From Knoellia sp. p5-6-4 (GTDB lineage Bacteria > Actinomycetota > Actinomycetes > Actinomycetales > Dermatophilaceae), in contig NZ_JARGZF010000002.1 of assembly GCF_029222705.1 (NCBI RefSeq), positions 930,001 to 994,000 of the forward strand: a stretch of 64,000 nucleotides of DNA. Direction: 5' to 3'. The notes beneath the pieces were generated by a model. The model saw only the letters and a list, made by a program, of their open reading frames with translations, searched no databases and was not told the DNA's origin. The translations under genes and the position numbers were made by a program. This document shows positions 8,458 through 16,610 of this stretch, piece after piece (the stretch's first letter is position 1; the number at the start of each line of letters is the position of its first letter).

Positions 8458-9272
8458 CAGTCGAGCCTCGAGCTGGTGAGCACGCCGACCAGGTGCCCCC
8501 CGGCGGTCACGAGCGCCAGCGGCACCATCACCACGACGAGCACCTGGGTGCCCAGCAGGTCGCCCCGCACGACGTCCACCAGCCCTGCCGCCAGCGCCAG
8601 GAGCGAGGCCTCGACGGCGACGAAGGCCCGGAAGACCGGCAGGTACCCCATGGCCCGCCGGACGGCGGCCAGGCCCGAGACCTTCGAGCGCGTCGTGGCG
8701 GCGACGTCCTCGAGTGGCGGTCGCCCGGCCTTGGCCCGCGCCACGTGCACGAGGTCGGTGAACGCCTTGTTCATGAGCACGACGACCGCGACGAGCAGGC
8801 CGAGCACCGTCCAGCCGCCGACCCGCAGCGGGTCCGTGGCCGACCAGGCGTCGGCGCGCAGCCCGAGCGCCACGGGGATGGCCGCCTCCGTCGCGTAGTG
8901 GCCGATCCGGTCGAGGTAGATGCCGGCCGGCGAGAAGCGCTGCCGCCAGCGGGCGACCTCGCCGTCGCTGCAGTCGAGGAGGATCTGCACCTGCATCGCC
9001 AGGGCGCACAGCAGCGGCCCGACCAGTCCCGGCAGGGGCAGGGCGAAGGCGCCCAGCACGCCGACCGCGACCATCAGCCAGGTCACCCCGTTGGGGCTGA
9101 TGCCCGTGGGCAGCAGGGCCCTGGTCGCGTAGATGCTCAGGTGGCGGATGTACAGCGCACCGGCCCAGTGCTCGGCGTTGTAGCGCGCGATGTGCTCCGG
9201 CGGCTGGGCGACCGCCCGCAGCTGGGCGAGGCCGGGGTGGTTGTCCGTCGGGTCGTGCGCCGGGGAGCTCAC
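8457..9272 (-). CDS. CDP-alcohol phosphotransferase with altered D4 residue
   Basis: 271 residues, about six membrane helices. It has the family motif DxxDGxxAR-x8-Gx3Dx3D, but the last aspartate is replaced: D100, D103-G104, A107-R108, G117 and D121 are followed by H125. The fourth aspartate is normally the proposed catalytic base. A TGISPNGVT segment precedes the helices, as in its neighbour at 9269, which keeps all four aspartates. The family moves a phospho-alcohol from a CDP-alcohol to a hydroxyl acceptor in the membrane. Here the acceptor could be a polyol or glycolipid of the wall polymer. GTG start, GTGA overlap with the upstream gene. Confidence 0.82.
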   Translation of the reverse strand: MSSPAHDPTDNHPGLAQLRAVAQPPEHIARYNAEHWAGALYIRHLSIYATRALLPTGISPNGVTWLMVAVGVLGAFALPLPGLVGPLLCALAMQVQILLDCSDGEVARWRQRFSPAGIYLDRIGHYATEAAIPVALGLRADAWSATDPLRVGGWTVLGLLVAVVVLMNKAFTDLVHVARAKAGRPPLEDVAATTRSKVSGLAAVRRAMGYLPVFRAFVAVEASLLALAAGLVDVVRGDLLGTQVLVVVMVPLALVTAGGHLVGVLTSSRLD

Positions 9273-11317
9273 GCCTGCACCCCTGCCCGAGCGGTGCGCT
9301 GACCGGCGATCCACGTCCGCCAGCCCCGGATCGACTCGCCGAGGTAGAGCGCGGCCAGCAGCAGCGCGAGCGCCCACAGCACGGGGACGACCGCCCCCGG
9401 GGCGAGGAGGGCGAGCAGCAGCACCACGATGAGCCGCCCGTCGGTCCCGCCCCCGGCCCACGTCAGCCACGGGGCAGGAGGCGTGCCGGTGTCGCGGAGC
9501 CGGTAGACGACGTCGTAGCGGTGGTAGGCCACGGCGCTCAGGTACGCGTAGGCGGCGGCGCTCATGACACCGACGACGTGGTGGACCACCAGGCCCACCA
9601 CGAGCACCTCGGCGACCCACAGCGCCGCCGGCGCCTGCCACCCGAGGGGGTGGTGCACAGGGCTCTGCCACCCCAGCCCGACGAGGGCGCTGCCGACGAG
9701 GGCGAGCGCGAGGGCCGCCCCGACGGAGTCGAACCACAGGGCCAGCGGGACCAGGAGGGTGAGGACGCCCGCCCCGGCCAGTCCGACGGGGAAGGTGGCA
9801 CGCCCCAGGCGGCCGGCCAGGCGGGCGACGGGTCCGAGGTCGAGCTGGTGGTCGAGGTGCCCCGGGCCGCTGCCCGGCGTGACCGCGAACCAGGACGGGT
9901 CGCGGCGCACGAGCACCCGCACCACCCGGCCGCCCTGGGTCCAGAGCACGGCCACCACCACCGCGACGAGCAGGGTCCACAGGACCAGCATCGGTCGGCG
10001 GGTGAGCAGCGTGAGCGCGATGAGCAGGTAGCGCTCGGCGATGGGCAGGTGGACGACCTTCTTGGCCCAGTGCACCGCCCGCGCCCGCCGCCCGGCCGGC
10101 TCGGGGAGGGTGCCCCTCGCACCGGCTGGGCCGCCATCTCCGGCCTCGTCCACGGGCAGGACGACGGGGTTGCTGCGCCGGGCGAAGCCCAGCCGGTGCT
10201 CGTAGGCGTAGTCCTCGAGGTGGCGCACCGTCACCGCGGCCAGCACCGCGACCGCCAGCGGCCAGCCCGGCTCCCCCTCGCGCACGGCCACGGCGGCGAC
10301 CGCCGCCACGACGGCATACTCCTTGACGCGGTCGCCGACCGCGTCAAGGAAGGCGCCCAGGGGGCTGAACCTGCGCGTGAACCGGGCGATCTCGCCGTCG
10401 ACGCAGTCGACCACGAGCGCCGCGAGCAGCAGGACGGCCGCGACGACCCACGCCCACCAGGCCCCCGTGGCCACCAGGCCGGCCGCCACGAGCCCGAGCA
10501 CCAGGGAGACCACGGTCACCCCGTTGGGCGTCCACCCGTGTGCCAGCCCGACCGCGGTCAGCCGCCGCGAGAGGGGGCGCACGGCGAACGTGGAGAAGAA
10601 GCCGTCACCACCGCGGGACGCCCCGCGCAGGCGCTGCCGCCACGGGTCGCCCGCCGCCCCCTTCGCGCGCACCGCCCCGCGGGACCAGTCGAAGGGCCCG
10701 AGCCCGGACGCCTGCACGGGCATCCCGCCCCGGACGAGCACGAGCAGCACGACGGCCAGAGCGTCGCTGCCCCAGGCCGGGCCGGCGTGGCCGGCTGCCT
10801 CACGCAGCAGCCGGGTCGCCTCGGCCCGGTCGCCGGCGGCGATCCGCAGCACCCCCGGGAGCGCGTGGGTGGGGTCGCTGACCGCGTGGGCGGCCGTGCC
10901 GACCGACTCGACCAGCCGGCCGTCGCCCCCGACCCGCACGCGGGCCGCCTCGTCCCGGCCCTCGGCGACCGCGAAGGGGTCGGCCACGAGCGCCGCGGTT
11001 CGCACGCCGGGGCGGTCGAGCAGGTCGAGGAGCGCCACGCCGGAGATGTCGAGGTCGGCGGCGGCCACGACGGCAGGGGCGGCCTCGCCGGCGCAGAGCA
11101 CCTCTGCGAGTGACCGCAGCAGCTCCGGCAGCGACCCGGTGAGGTGCACCGGGCGCTCGCCGAGCCCGAGGCCGGCGAGCGATGCCGCCACGCCCGCGCC
11201 ACCCGCGCCGCCCGCGCCGAGCAGCACGACGTCGGCTCCCGCGGTGTAGCCGTGGACGGCCCGGGACGCCTCGTTGCCCACCGAGGGACCTGCCGAGGGG
11301 GCTGCCGACGCGGTCAC
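9269..11317 (-). CDS. Multidomain CDP-alcohol phosphotransferase
   Basis: 682 residues from the GTG at 11317, which overlaps the ABC ATPase stop (GTGA). Residues 1-220 form a soluble glycine-rich domain ([13 protein letters not shown]), possibly a degenerate nucleotidyltransferase. Residues about 255-400 are a CDP-alcohol phosphotransferase with a complete motif: D304, D307-G308, A311-R312, G321, D325, D329. The last 250 residues are a further polytopic membrane region that resembles, from memory, the actinobacterial DUF5941. The arrangement recalls IPCT-DIPPS enzymes, which make a CDP-alcohol and then use it in one protein. I infer synthesis or transfer of a phospho-polyol for the exported polymer. 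The substrate is not known. Confidence 0.78.
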   Translation of the reverse strand: MTASAAPSAGPSVGNEASRAVHGYTAGADVVLLGAGGAGGAGVAASLAGLGLGERPVHLTGSLPELLRSLAEVLCAGEAAPAVVAAADLDISGVALLDLLDRPGVRTAALVADPFAVAEGRDEAARVRVGGDGRLVESVGTAAHAVSDPTHALPGVLRIAAGDRAEATRLLREAAGHAGPAWGSDALAVVLLVLVRGGMPVQASGLGPFDWSRGAVRAKGAAGDPWRQRLRGASRGGDGFFSTFAVRPLSRRLTAVGLAHGWTPNGVTVVSLVLGLVAAGLVATGAWWAWVVAAVLLLAALVVDCVDGEIARFTRRFSPLGAFLDAVGDRVKEYAVVAAVAAVAVREGEPGWPLAVAVLAAVTVRHLEDYAYEHRLGFARRSNPVVLPVDEAGDGGPAGARGTLPEPAGRRARAVHWAKKVVHLPIAERYLLIALTLLTRRPMLVLWTLLVAVVVAVLWTQGGRVVRVLVRRDPSWFAVTPGSGPGHLDHQLDLGPVARLAGRLGRATFPVGLAGAGVLTLLVPLALWFDSVGAALALALVGSALVGLGWQSPVHHPLGWQAPAALWVAEVLVVGLVVHHVVGVMSAAAYAYLSAVAYHRYDVVYRLRDTGTPPAPWLTWAGGGTDGRLIVVLLLALLAPGAVVPVLWALALLLAALYLGESIRGWRTWIAGQRTARAGVQA

Positions 11318-12063
11318 GCCCCGGCGTCCATGTCGGCGTTGTAGCGGTCGAGCACCTCGAGCATCGGGCCGTCCATCATCAGGCGACCCTTGCGCAGGTA
11401 AAGGCCGCGCGTGCTGAACCGCTTGAGGTCGTTCTCGGAGTGGGACACGAGGAAGAGCGTGCGGCCCTGCGCGAGCAGCGACTCCATCCGCTGGTAGCAC
11501 TTCTCCCGGAAGGCGCGGTCACCGACGGCGAGCACCTCGTCGACGAGGATGATCGGCTCGTCCAACGTCGTGATGACGGCGAAGCCGAGGCGCACCTTCA
11601 TGCCCGACGAGAAGTGCCGGTACGGCGTGTCGAGCCCCTCGCGCACCTCCCGGCCGGCGAAGTCGACGATCTCGTCGAAGCGCTCGTCGACCTGTGCCCT
11701 GCTCAGCCCGTGCAGGCCGGCCGTGAGGTAGATGTTGTCGCGCGCCGAGAGCTCGCCGACGAAGCCGCCGGTGAGCTCGATGAGCGGCGCCACGCCGCCG
11801 TCGACCCGCACCGACCCCTCGTCGGGCAGCAGCACGCCGGCGATCATCTTCAGCAGGGTGCTCTTGCCACCGCCGTTGCCACCCACGAGGCCGACCGCCT
11901 CGCCGGGGTAGATGTCGAAGGAGACGTCGCGCAGCGCCCAGAAGGTCGCCTTGGGGGCTCCGCTGCGTCCGTGGAAGAGCAGCTCGCGCAGCTGCATACG
12001 GCGCCGCCGCGACCGGTAGAACTCGATCCCGAGTCCGTTGACGGAGATGACCGGCTCTGCCAT
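11314..12063 (-). CDS. Polysaccharide/teichoic acid ABC exporter, ATP-binding subunit
   Basis: 249 residues. Walker A is GGNGGGKST, the signature is [11 protein letters not shown], Walker B is IILVDEVL and the H-loop is VSHS. An N-terminal extension before the first strand and the FSSGM signature are typical of Wzt/TagH/RfbE-type exporters of lipid-linked polymers. It lacks the C-terminal carbohydrate-binding domain of O9a-type Wzt. The ATG overlaps the stop of the permease gene (TGATG), so the two subunits are made together. It powers flipping of the undecaprenyl-linked polymer built by this locus. Confidence 0.93.
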   Translation of the reverse strand: MAEPVISVNGLGIEFYRSRRRRMQLRELLFHGRSGAPKATFWALRDVSFDIYPGEAVGLVGGNGGGKSTLLKMIAGVLLPDEGSVRVDGGVAPLIELTGGFVGELSARDNIYLTAGLHGLSRAQVDERFDEIVDFAGREVREGLDTPYRHFSSGMKVRLGFAVITTLDEPIILVDEVLAVGDRAFREKCYQRMESLLAQGRTLFLVSHSENDLKRFSTRGLYLRKGRLMMDGPMLEVLDRYNADMDAGA

Positions 12064-12872
12064 CAGATCTCCTTCAGGACGGCACGCTCGAGCCGGCCGA
12101 AGACCGCCACACCGAGCAGGAGGAGGACCACGGACAGGACTGCGGACACAGCCACGGCGCCCCAGACGATCGGGAACTGGTCGTGGGAGAAGAAGCCGGC
12201 CCGCATGAGCTCGAGGATGCCCGTCAGCGGGTTGAGCCAGGCGACCTTGTCGTAGGGCTCGGGCACGAGCTGGTTGGCGTAGATCACCGGCGTCGCGTAG
12301 AAGAGCATCCGGATGACGATGCGGATGACGCGCTGCATGTCGGTCACCAGGGCCGTCACGGGGGCCAGGAGCAGGCCGATGCCCACGAGCGTGACGCCCT
12401 GCAGCAGGATTCCCAGCGGGAGCAGGACGACCCAGCCGTTGAGCTCGGCCACGCCCTGCACCAGGTAGAGCACGAGGAAGGCCAGCAGCACCGGCAACGA
12501 CAGCAGGTACTCGATGCCCTTGGACAGCACCACGCGCAGCACCCACATCTCACGGGGCAGGTTGGTGGAGCGGACCAGCTTGGCCTCCTGGATGAGCGCC
12601 CGGGACGTGTCCGTCAGGCAGCCGGAGAACCACTGCCACGACAGCAGGCCGACGAGGAGGAACAGGAAGTACGGCTCGTGCCCGAGGTCGTCACGGCGGA
12701 AGATGTGCACGAAGACCAGGTAGTAGATGAGCGACATCAGCAGCGGGTCGAGCACGGTCCACACGTAGCCGAGCACGCTGCGGGAGTAGCGGACGCGCAG
12801 GTCGCGCAGGACGAGGGTCCAGAGCACGCTCCGCCTGCCCGTGATGGCCTGCGTGCGGGTGATCAGTCTCAT
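12063..12872 (-). CDS. Polysaccharide/teichoic acid ABC exporter, permease subunit
   Basis: 269 residues and six predicted membrane helices. The N-terminus ([34 protein letters not shown]) is the classic amphipathic start of ABC2-type Wzm/TagG permeases. AAGGA lies 3 nt before the ATG, rather close. It forms the channel for the ATPase encoded next. A 136-bp gap separates it from the upstream glycosyltransferase gene, so a second promoter is possible here. Confidence 0.93.
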   Translation of the reverse strand: MRLITRTQAITGRRSVLWTLVLRDLRVRYSRSVLGYVWTVLDPLLMSLIYYLVFVHIFRRDDLGHEPYFLFLLVGLLSWQWFSGCLTDTSRALIQEAKLVRSTNLPREMWVLRVVLSKGIEYLLSLPVLLAFLVLYLVQGVAELNGWVVLLPLGILLQGVTLVGIGLLLAPVTALVTDMQRVIRIVIRMLFYATPVIYANQLVPEPYDKVAWLNPLTGILELMRAGFFSHDQFPIVWGAVAVSAVLSVVLLLLGVAVFGRLERAVLKEI

Positions 12873-12901
12873 GCGTCCTTGCCTGTCGTATGCCGTGGCA
12901 C

Positions 12902-12916
12902 ATGCCGGTCCGGCAT
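12902..12916. repeat. 15-bp palindrome upstream of the ABC permease
   Basis: ATGCCGG-T-CCGGCAT is a perfect 7-bp inverted repeat, 30 nt before the permease start. It lies in the only sizeable gap (12873-13008) of this part of the operon. It could be an operator or a short hairpin in the leader. Nothing else stands out in the gap. Confidence 0.4.
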
Positions 12917-13008
12917 CCGGGGGGACACCCGCACGCCAGGTCCGAGGTCCGAGGGTACGCCACGGCGACGGCGGCGGACCGCGGTGGTGGCGCGGCCCGC
13001 CGAGCCGG

Positions 13009-14223
13009 TCAGCGGGCCCTCCCGGCGCCCTTGCCCGAGCCCCGAGTGGCGAGCGCGACCCGGGCCCTGCGGGGCAGCACCGACTTGACCGCCCGCGACG
13101 CGGCGTGTCGCACGATCTGGGGCAGCCCGGCCAGCCCCAGCTCGTGCTCGAGCCGGTAGGCGGCGACCTCGTCGCGGGCCCGCTGCAACAGCCGGCGGTC
13201 GTCCTGGGCCCACGCGCGTTCACCCCGGCGGGCGCGGACCGCCCGCACCAGGTCGTCCATCCGGCCTGCGTCGGCGAGCTCGACGTAGAGCCGCAGGGTC
13301 GGCGGCAGGGACTGGCGGCGCTGCGACGGGAGGCCGCCCGCGAGGTGGCGGAAGAACGACAGGTATGCCGTGCGGTAGGCCTCGTCGGCCTCCGGCAGCG
13401 CCGAGGTGTAGAGCGGCAGGTCGAGTCGCAGGACCTTGACGTCATGCGCCTCGCGCAGGTCGTGCAGCCCCTCGGCCTCGAGGAACCGGTCGACGTCGCG
13501 CACGGCTGCGAACCGGTCGGTGAGGTTGCCCAGCTCGTTGCGCCGCTGGGTGATCGACCGCTCCCCCTCCCGTGCGCGCCAGAGGTAGACCGGCTCGTGC
13601 ACGCACTCCACCGTGCCCGCGAAGTGCAGGGCCCGCACGGTCACGGGCAGGTCCTCGTAGAGCACGCCCTCGGGGAAGCGCAGGCCGCGGTCGGCGAGGA
13701 AGGACCGGCGGTAGACCTTGTTCCACGCGGTGGTGTCGTAGAGCAGGGAGGGCTGCTGGGTGAGGGTTGCCTGCTCCCCCACTCCGGCCAGCGCCTGGGC
13801 GTGCAGCCCGGACGGCCAGCGGCGGCGACCCTCGAGGCGCTGCACCGCGCCGGTCGCCACGTCACCGCCCGCCGCCTGCGCGCGGGCGGGCAGCGCGGCA
13901 TACGCCGGCAGCAGCTCGTCGTCGCCGTCGACGAAGCCGACGAACTCGCCCGTCGCCGCGTCGAGCCCGGCGTTGCGCGCCGCGCCGAGGCCGGCGTTGG
14001 CCTGGTGGAGCACGCGCCAGCCGTCCCTGCCGGCCGCGAACCCGTCGCAGATGGCTGCGCTGCCGTCCGTGGACCCGTCGTCGACGACGATGACCTCGGT
14101 GCCCGCCAGCACGGAGGCCTCGATGGAGCCGAGGCAGGCTGCCAGCCAGCGCTCGACGTTGTAGACGGCCACCACCACGCTGAGGAGGGGGGACGAGTGG
14201 CGCGGGGCGGGTTCAGGGGTCAT
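13009..14223 (-). CDS. Family 2 glycosyltransferase, paralogue of the GT2-TagF N-domain
   Basis: 404 residues. The GT2 domain lies in the first 250: LSVVVAVYNVERW, VIVVDDGSTDGS and FVDGDDE (metal motif). It is closely similar along its length to the N-terminal domain of the protein at 16607; TTAWNKVYRRSFL and FPEGVLYEDLP have near-identical counterparts there. It lacks the TagF domain. The C-terminal 150 residues are helical and basic. It is probably a cytoplasmic transferase for the same polymer. The ATG at 14223 has no clear Shine-Dalgarno, and the region upstream is a pseudogene remnant, so the start is less certain than the gene. Confidence 0.85.
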   Translation of the reverse strand: MTPEPAPRHSSPLLSVVVAVYNVERWLAACLGSIEASVLAGTEVIVVDDGSTDGSAAICDGFAAGRDGWRVLHQANAGLGAARNAGLDAATGEFVGFVDGDDELLPAYAALPARAQAAGGDVATGAVQRLEGRRRWPSGLHAQALAGVGEQATLTQQPSLLYDTTAWNKVYRRSFLADRGLRFPEGVLYEDLPVTVRALHFAGTVECVHEPVYLWRAREGERSITQRRNELGNLTDRFAAVRDVDRFLEAEGLHDLREAHDVKVLRLDLPLYTSALPEADEAYRTAYLSFFRHLAGGLPSQRRQSLPPTLRLYVELADAGRMDDLVRAVRARRGERAWAQDDRRLLQRARDEVAAYRLEHELGLAGLPQIVRHAASRAVKSVLPRRARVALATRGSGKGAGRAR

Positions 14224-14230
14224 CGGGCAG

Positions 14231-14403
14231 TCACCGGACTCGGTAGAGGACAAGGTTGTCGTGCTCGGCGGTGTAGAGGACCTCCCACCGCGCGGGGGAC
14301 CCTCCAGGTGCTTCTCCAGCCACGGCGCCAAGGCGTTGCGGCCGAACAAGCAGCTCTGCGAGGTCGCACTGAACAGCAGCACGTGGTCGCCCGGTCCGGG
14401 GCC
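14231..14403 (-). pseudogene. C-terminal remnant of a polytopic wall-polymer membrane protein
   Basis: Reading minus from about 14403, GDHVLLFSATSQSCLFGR followed by NALAPWLEKHLEG is an open, protein-like stretch. After a shift of one base at a run of five G (plus strand, about 14295) it continues as ARWEVLYTAEHDNLVLYRVR to a TGA at 14231-14233. The end resembles the closing residues of GT-C-like membrane proteins such as the one encoded just upstream (GFEVVSEPGDLVCLRRH). The 5' part is missing and a stop lies in frame just before it. I read it as a truncated, frameshifted leftover of a duplicated gene. A single sequencing error would not restore a full gene. Confidence 0.5.
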
Positions 14404-14525
14404 TCACGGGACCGGTGATGCTGCGCAGTCGCCCGACCGGTGGGCCCCGCCTGCGCGCCGGACGGCGGCGCTGGTCATCGAGTCACACATAAGGTCATCA
14501 GCGCAGCCTGTTGAGCCCCCATCTG
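14404..14525. other. Intergenic sequence without recognisable genes
   Basis: Together with the pseudogene remnant this makes a 300-bp stretch without an intact gene. I find no promoter, RNA or repeat that I would defend here. ATCGAGTCACACATAAGG near 14478-14495 is an A/T-richer patch that might be part of a promoter. Confidence 0.4.
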
Positions 14526-16610
14526 TCATGGGGCGCCACCGTGACGACGCAGGCACACCAGGTCGCCCGGCTCGGAGACCACCTCGAAGCCGATCTCCTC
14601 GAGGGCGTCGACGGCCTTGCCCCGCTCGTCGGAGACGCACGCGGTGTCGACGCTCAGCGCCTCGACGAGGGGGCGCAGCGTCTGCGCCGGGGGCGTGCGC
14701 GAGTCCGCGAACTTCTGCAGCTCGGTGCGCTCATCGACCTTGGCGTCGGGGATCCCCGCGTAGGCCGGCAGGTAGATGCCGCGCGCAGAGACCGGGTGGA
14801 CGTCCACGGACATGCCCGCGAGCACGCGGGCGGCGTCCCATGGGACCAGCACCACGTCGCCGTCCTTCGAGACCTCGAGGGCGCCGCGTGCCTCGACCTC
14901 GGCGCCCACCGGAACCTTCCAGGACAGCGGGGAGACCCAGCGGGCGCCGTTGGCGGTGGTCCAGATCCACTTGCCCCCCACGAGCGGCACGAGGGCCATG
15001 GCCAGGGCGGCCGCAACCGGCACGGCCGGCGCCAGGCGGCCGAGCGCGCCGGTGACGGGGAACGGCCGGCGCACCACGTCGGCGGCCAGGCCGACGACGC
15101 CGGCGACCAGGAGCGGCACGGGGACGGTCCACCACATCCGCCAGATCACCGACCCGACGCCCGCGGCCGACACGAGCACGTCGGTGACCGGGGGCAGCAG
15201 GGCCACCCCCGCTGCGAGGGTGACGCAGACGGCGACGGCGCGCGCGGCCCGGGACCGCAGGCCCGCCCAGCCGAGCGTCACGGCGACGATGGTCATGACG
15301 AAAAGCCCATGCCGTCCTGGCACCGCGACCAGGGGGTTGAGGGGCCGCCGCGATACGGTCTCGACGGCGGCAACCGGTTCCGGGATGTCGGGCGCGAGCA
15401 GCAGCACCAACACCCCGCAGAGCAGCGGGTAGGCGAGGGTGGCGGCGGCGCCGGCAGCACGACGGAAACCCCGGCGCACCCACGCCGCGACGATGATGCC
15501 GCCGAGCAGAACCGGCACGAGGAACACCGCCGTGTTGCTTGCGCCGACCGTGCCGACCACCGCCAAGGTGAGCACGGTCAGGCGGCGCCAGCCGCCCCTG
15601 CCGATGTAGGCGATCGCCGCCGCGGTGACGAGTGGGATGACCAGGCTCGCGAGGGTGGCCTTGCCCTGCCAGATTCGCACGGCGAAGAAGTTGCCGAAGC
15701 TCGCCCCAGAACCCCCGGAGGCCAGCAGGAAGACGACAGCGGCCGACAGTGCCAAAGGGGCCACCCGCACCCGGCTCAGCGACACCAGCCAGGCCAGGGT
15801 CAGGACCGCGAGGGCGGTCAGGGCCGGGGCCGCCACGATGTAGGTGACGACCCCTCCCCGCATGCCCGCCACGTGGCCGACCGCCCCGAACAGCCCCTCG
15901 ATCGAGTGCACCGGCGGACTGTGGGACCTCAGGGCCGGGAACACCTCGTCCCCCAGCATGGTGTCGCGGGTCGGGAAGGTTCCGCGGTCGGCCACCCACT
16001 CTGCCAGGTTGACGAAGTAGGCGTCATCGCCGTCGGGCTTGGCCGTCACAGCGGTGAGGACCGCGCATGCCAAGGCCCAGAACCACGCGACCAGCCACAG
16101 ACCTGCCTCCCCCGGCCGCCCCTGTCGAAGGACCGTGCGGGGCCGGCCTGGCTCCGCCTCGGCTGCGCCACCCCTGCGGCGGACCACGGTCTGGACGACG
16201 ACCCAAGCGGCCGCGGTCGCCACGACGACCGCGATCATCAGGCCTCGTCGACCCGCCATGCCGAGGGCCCCGGCGACGAGGGCGGTGGACGCCCCCACGG
16301 CGAGGGCCGCCCAGCCGGGGCGCGTGGCCACGTCGCGGCTCGCGCCGGGAGCGAAGGCCGGCAGGACGGCATACCCGACCACCGCCGTGAGCACGAGGGT
16401 GCCCACGAGCGCGTAGGTGGCACGCAGGCCGGTGACGAGCGCGACCTGGTAGACGAGGGTCCACGAGCCGAAGGCCACGGTAGCCAGCACGAGCAGGGCG
16501 AGGGTGCCCCGCTCGAGCAGGGCCAGTGCACGCACGAGGCCGTCGGAGAGCGGGCCGGCCTCGCTCGGCTCGAGCGACTGCTGGGGGGACACCGTGTCGA
16601 CGGCGATCAC
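14526..16610 (-). CDS. Polytopic GT-C-like membrane protein (DUF6077/DUF6541-like)
   Basis: 694 residues with about 13 membrane helices and a soluble C-terminal 150 residues. An early extracytoplasmic loop contains KPDGDDAYFVNLAEW and a following RSHSPPVHSIEGLFG segment, the acidic loop expected of GT-C lipid-linked sugar transferases. The GTG at 16610 overlaps the stop of the GT2-TagF gene (GTGA) and has AGAGG 5 nt upstream. I infer addition of a sugar side chain to the exported polymer on the outer face of the membrane. Family naming is from memory, and neither donor nor acceptor is known. Confidence 0.7.
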   Translation of the reverse strand: MIAVDTVSPQQSLEPSEAGPLSDGLVRALALLERGTLALLVLATVAFGSWTLVYQVALVTGLRATYALVGTLVLTAVVGYAVLPAFAPGASRDVATRPGWAALAVGASTALVAGALGMAGRRGLMIAVVVATAAAWVVVQTVVRRRGGAAEAEPGRPRTVLRQGRPGEAGLWLVAWFWALACAVLTAVTAKPDGDDAYFVNLAEWVADRGTFPTRDTMLGDEVFPALRSHSPPVHSIEGLFGAVGHVAGMRGGVVTYIVAAPALTALAVLTLAWLVSLSRVRVAPLALSAAVVFLLASGGSGASFGNFFAVRIWQGKATLASLVIPLVTAAAIAYIGRGGWRRLTVLTLAVVGTVGASNTAVFLVPVLLGGIIVAAWVRRGFRRAAGAAATLAYPLLCGVLVLLLAPDIPEPVAAVETVSRRPLNPLVAVPGRHGLFVMTIVAVTLGWAGLRSRAARAVAVCVTLAAGVALLPPVTDVLVSAAGVGSVIWRMWWTVPVPLLVAGVVGLAADVVRRPFPVTGALGRLAPAVPVAAALAMALVPLVGGKWIWTTANGARWVSPLSWKVPVGAEVEARGALEVSKDGDVVLVPWDAARVLAGMSVDVHPVSARGIYLPAYAGIPDAKVDERTELQKFADSRTPPAQTLRPLVEALSVDTACVSDERGKAVDALEEIGFEVVSEPGDLVCLRRHGGAP

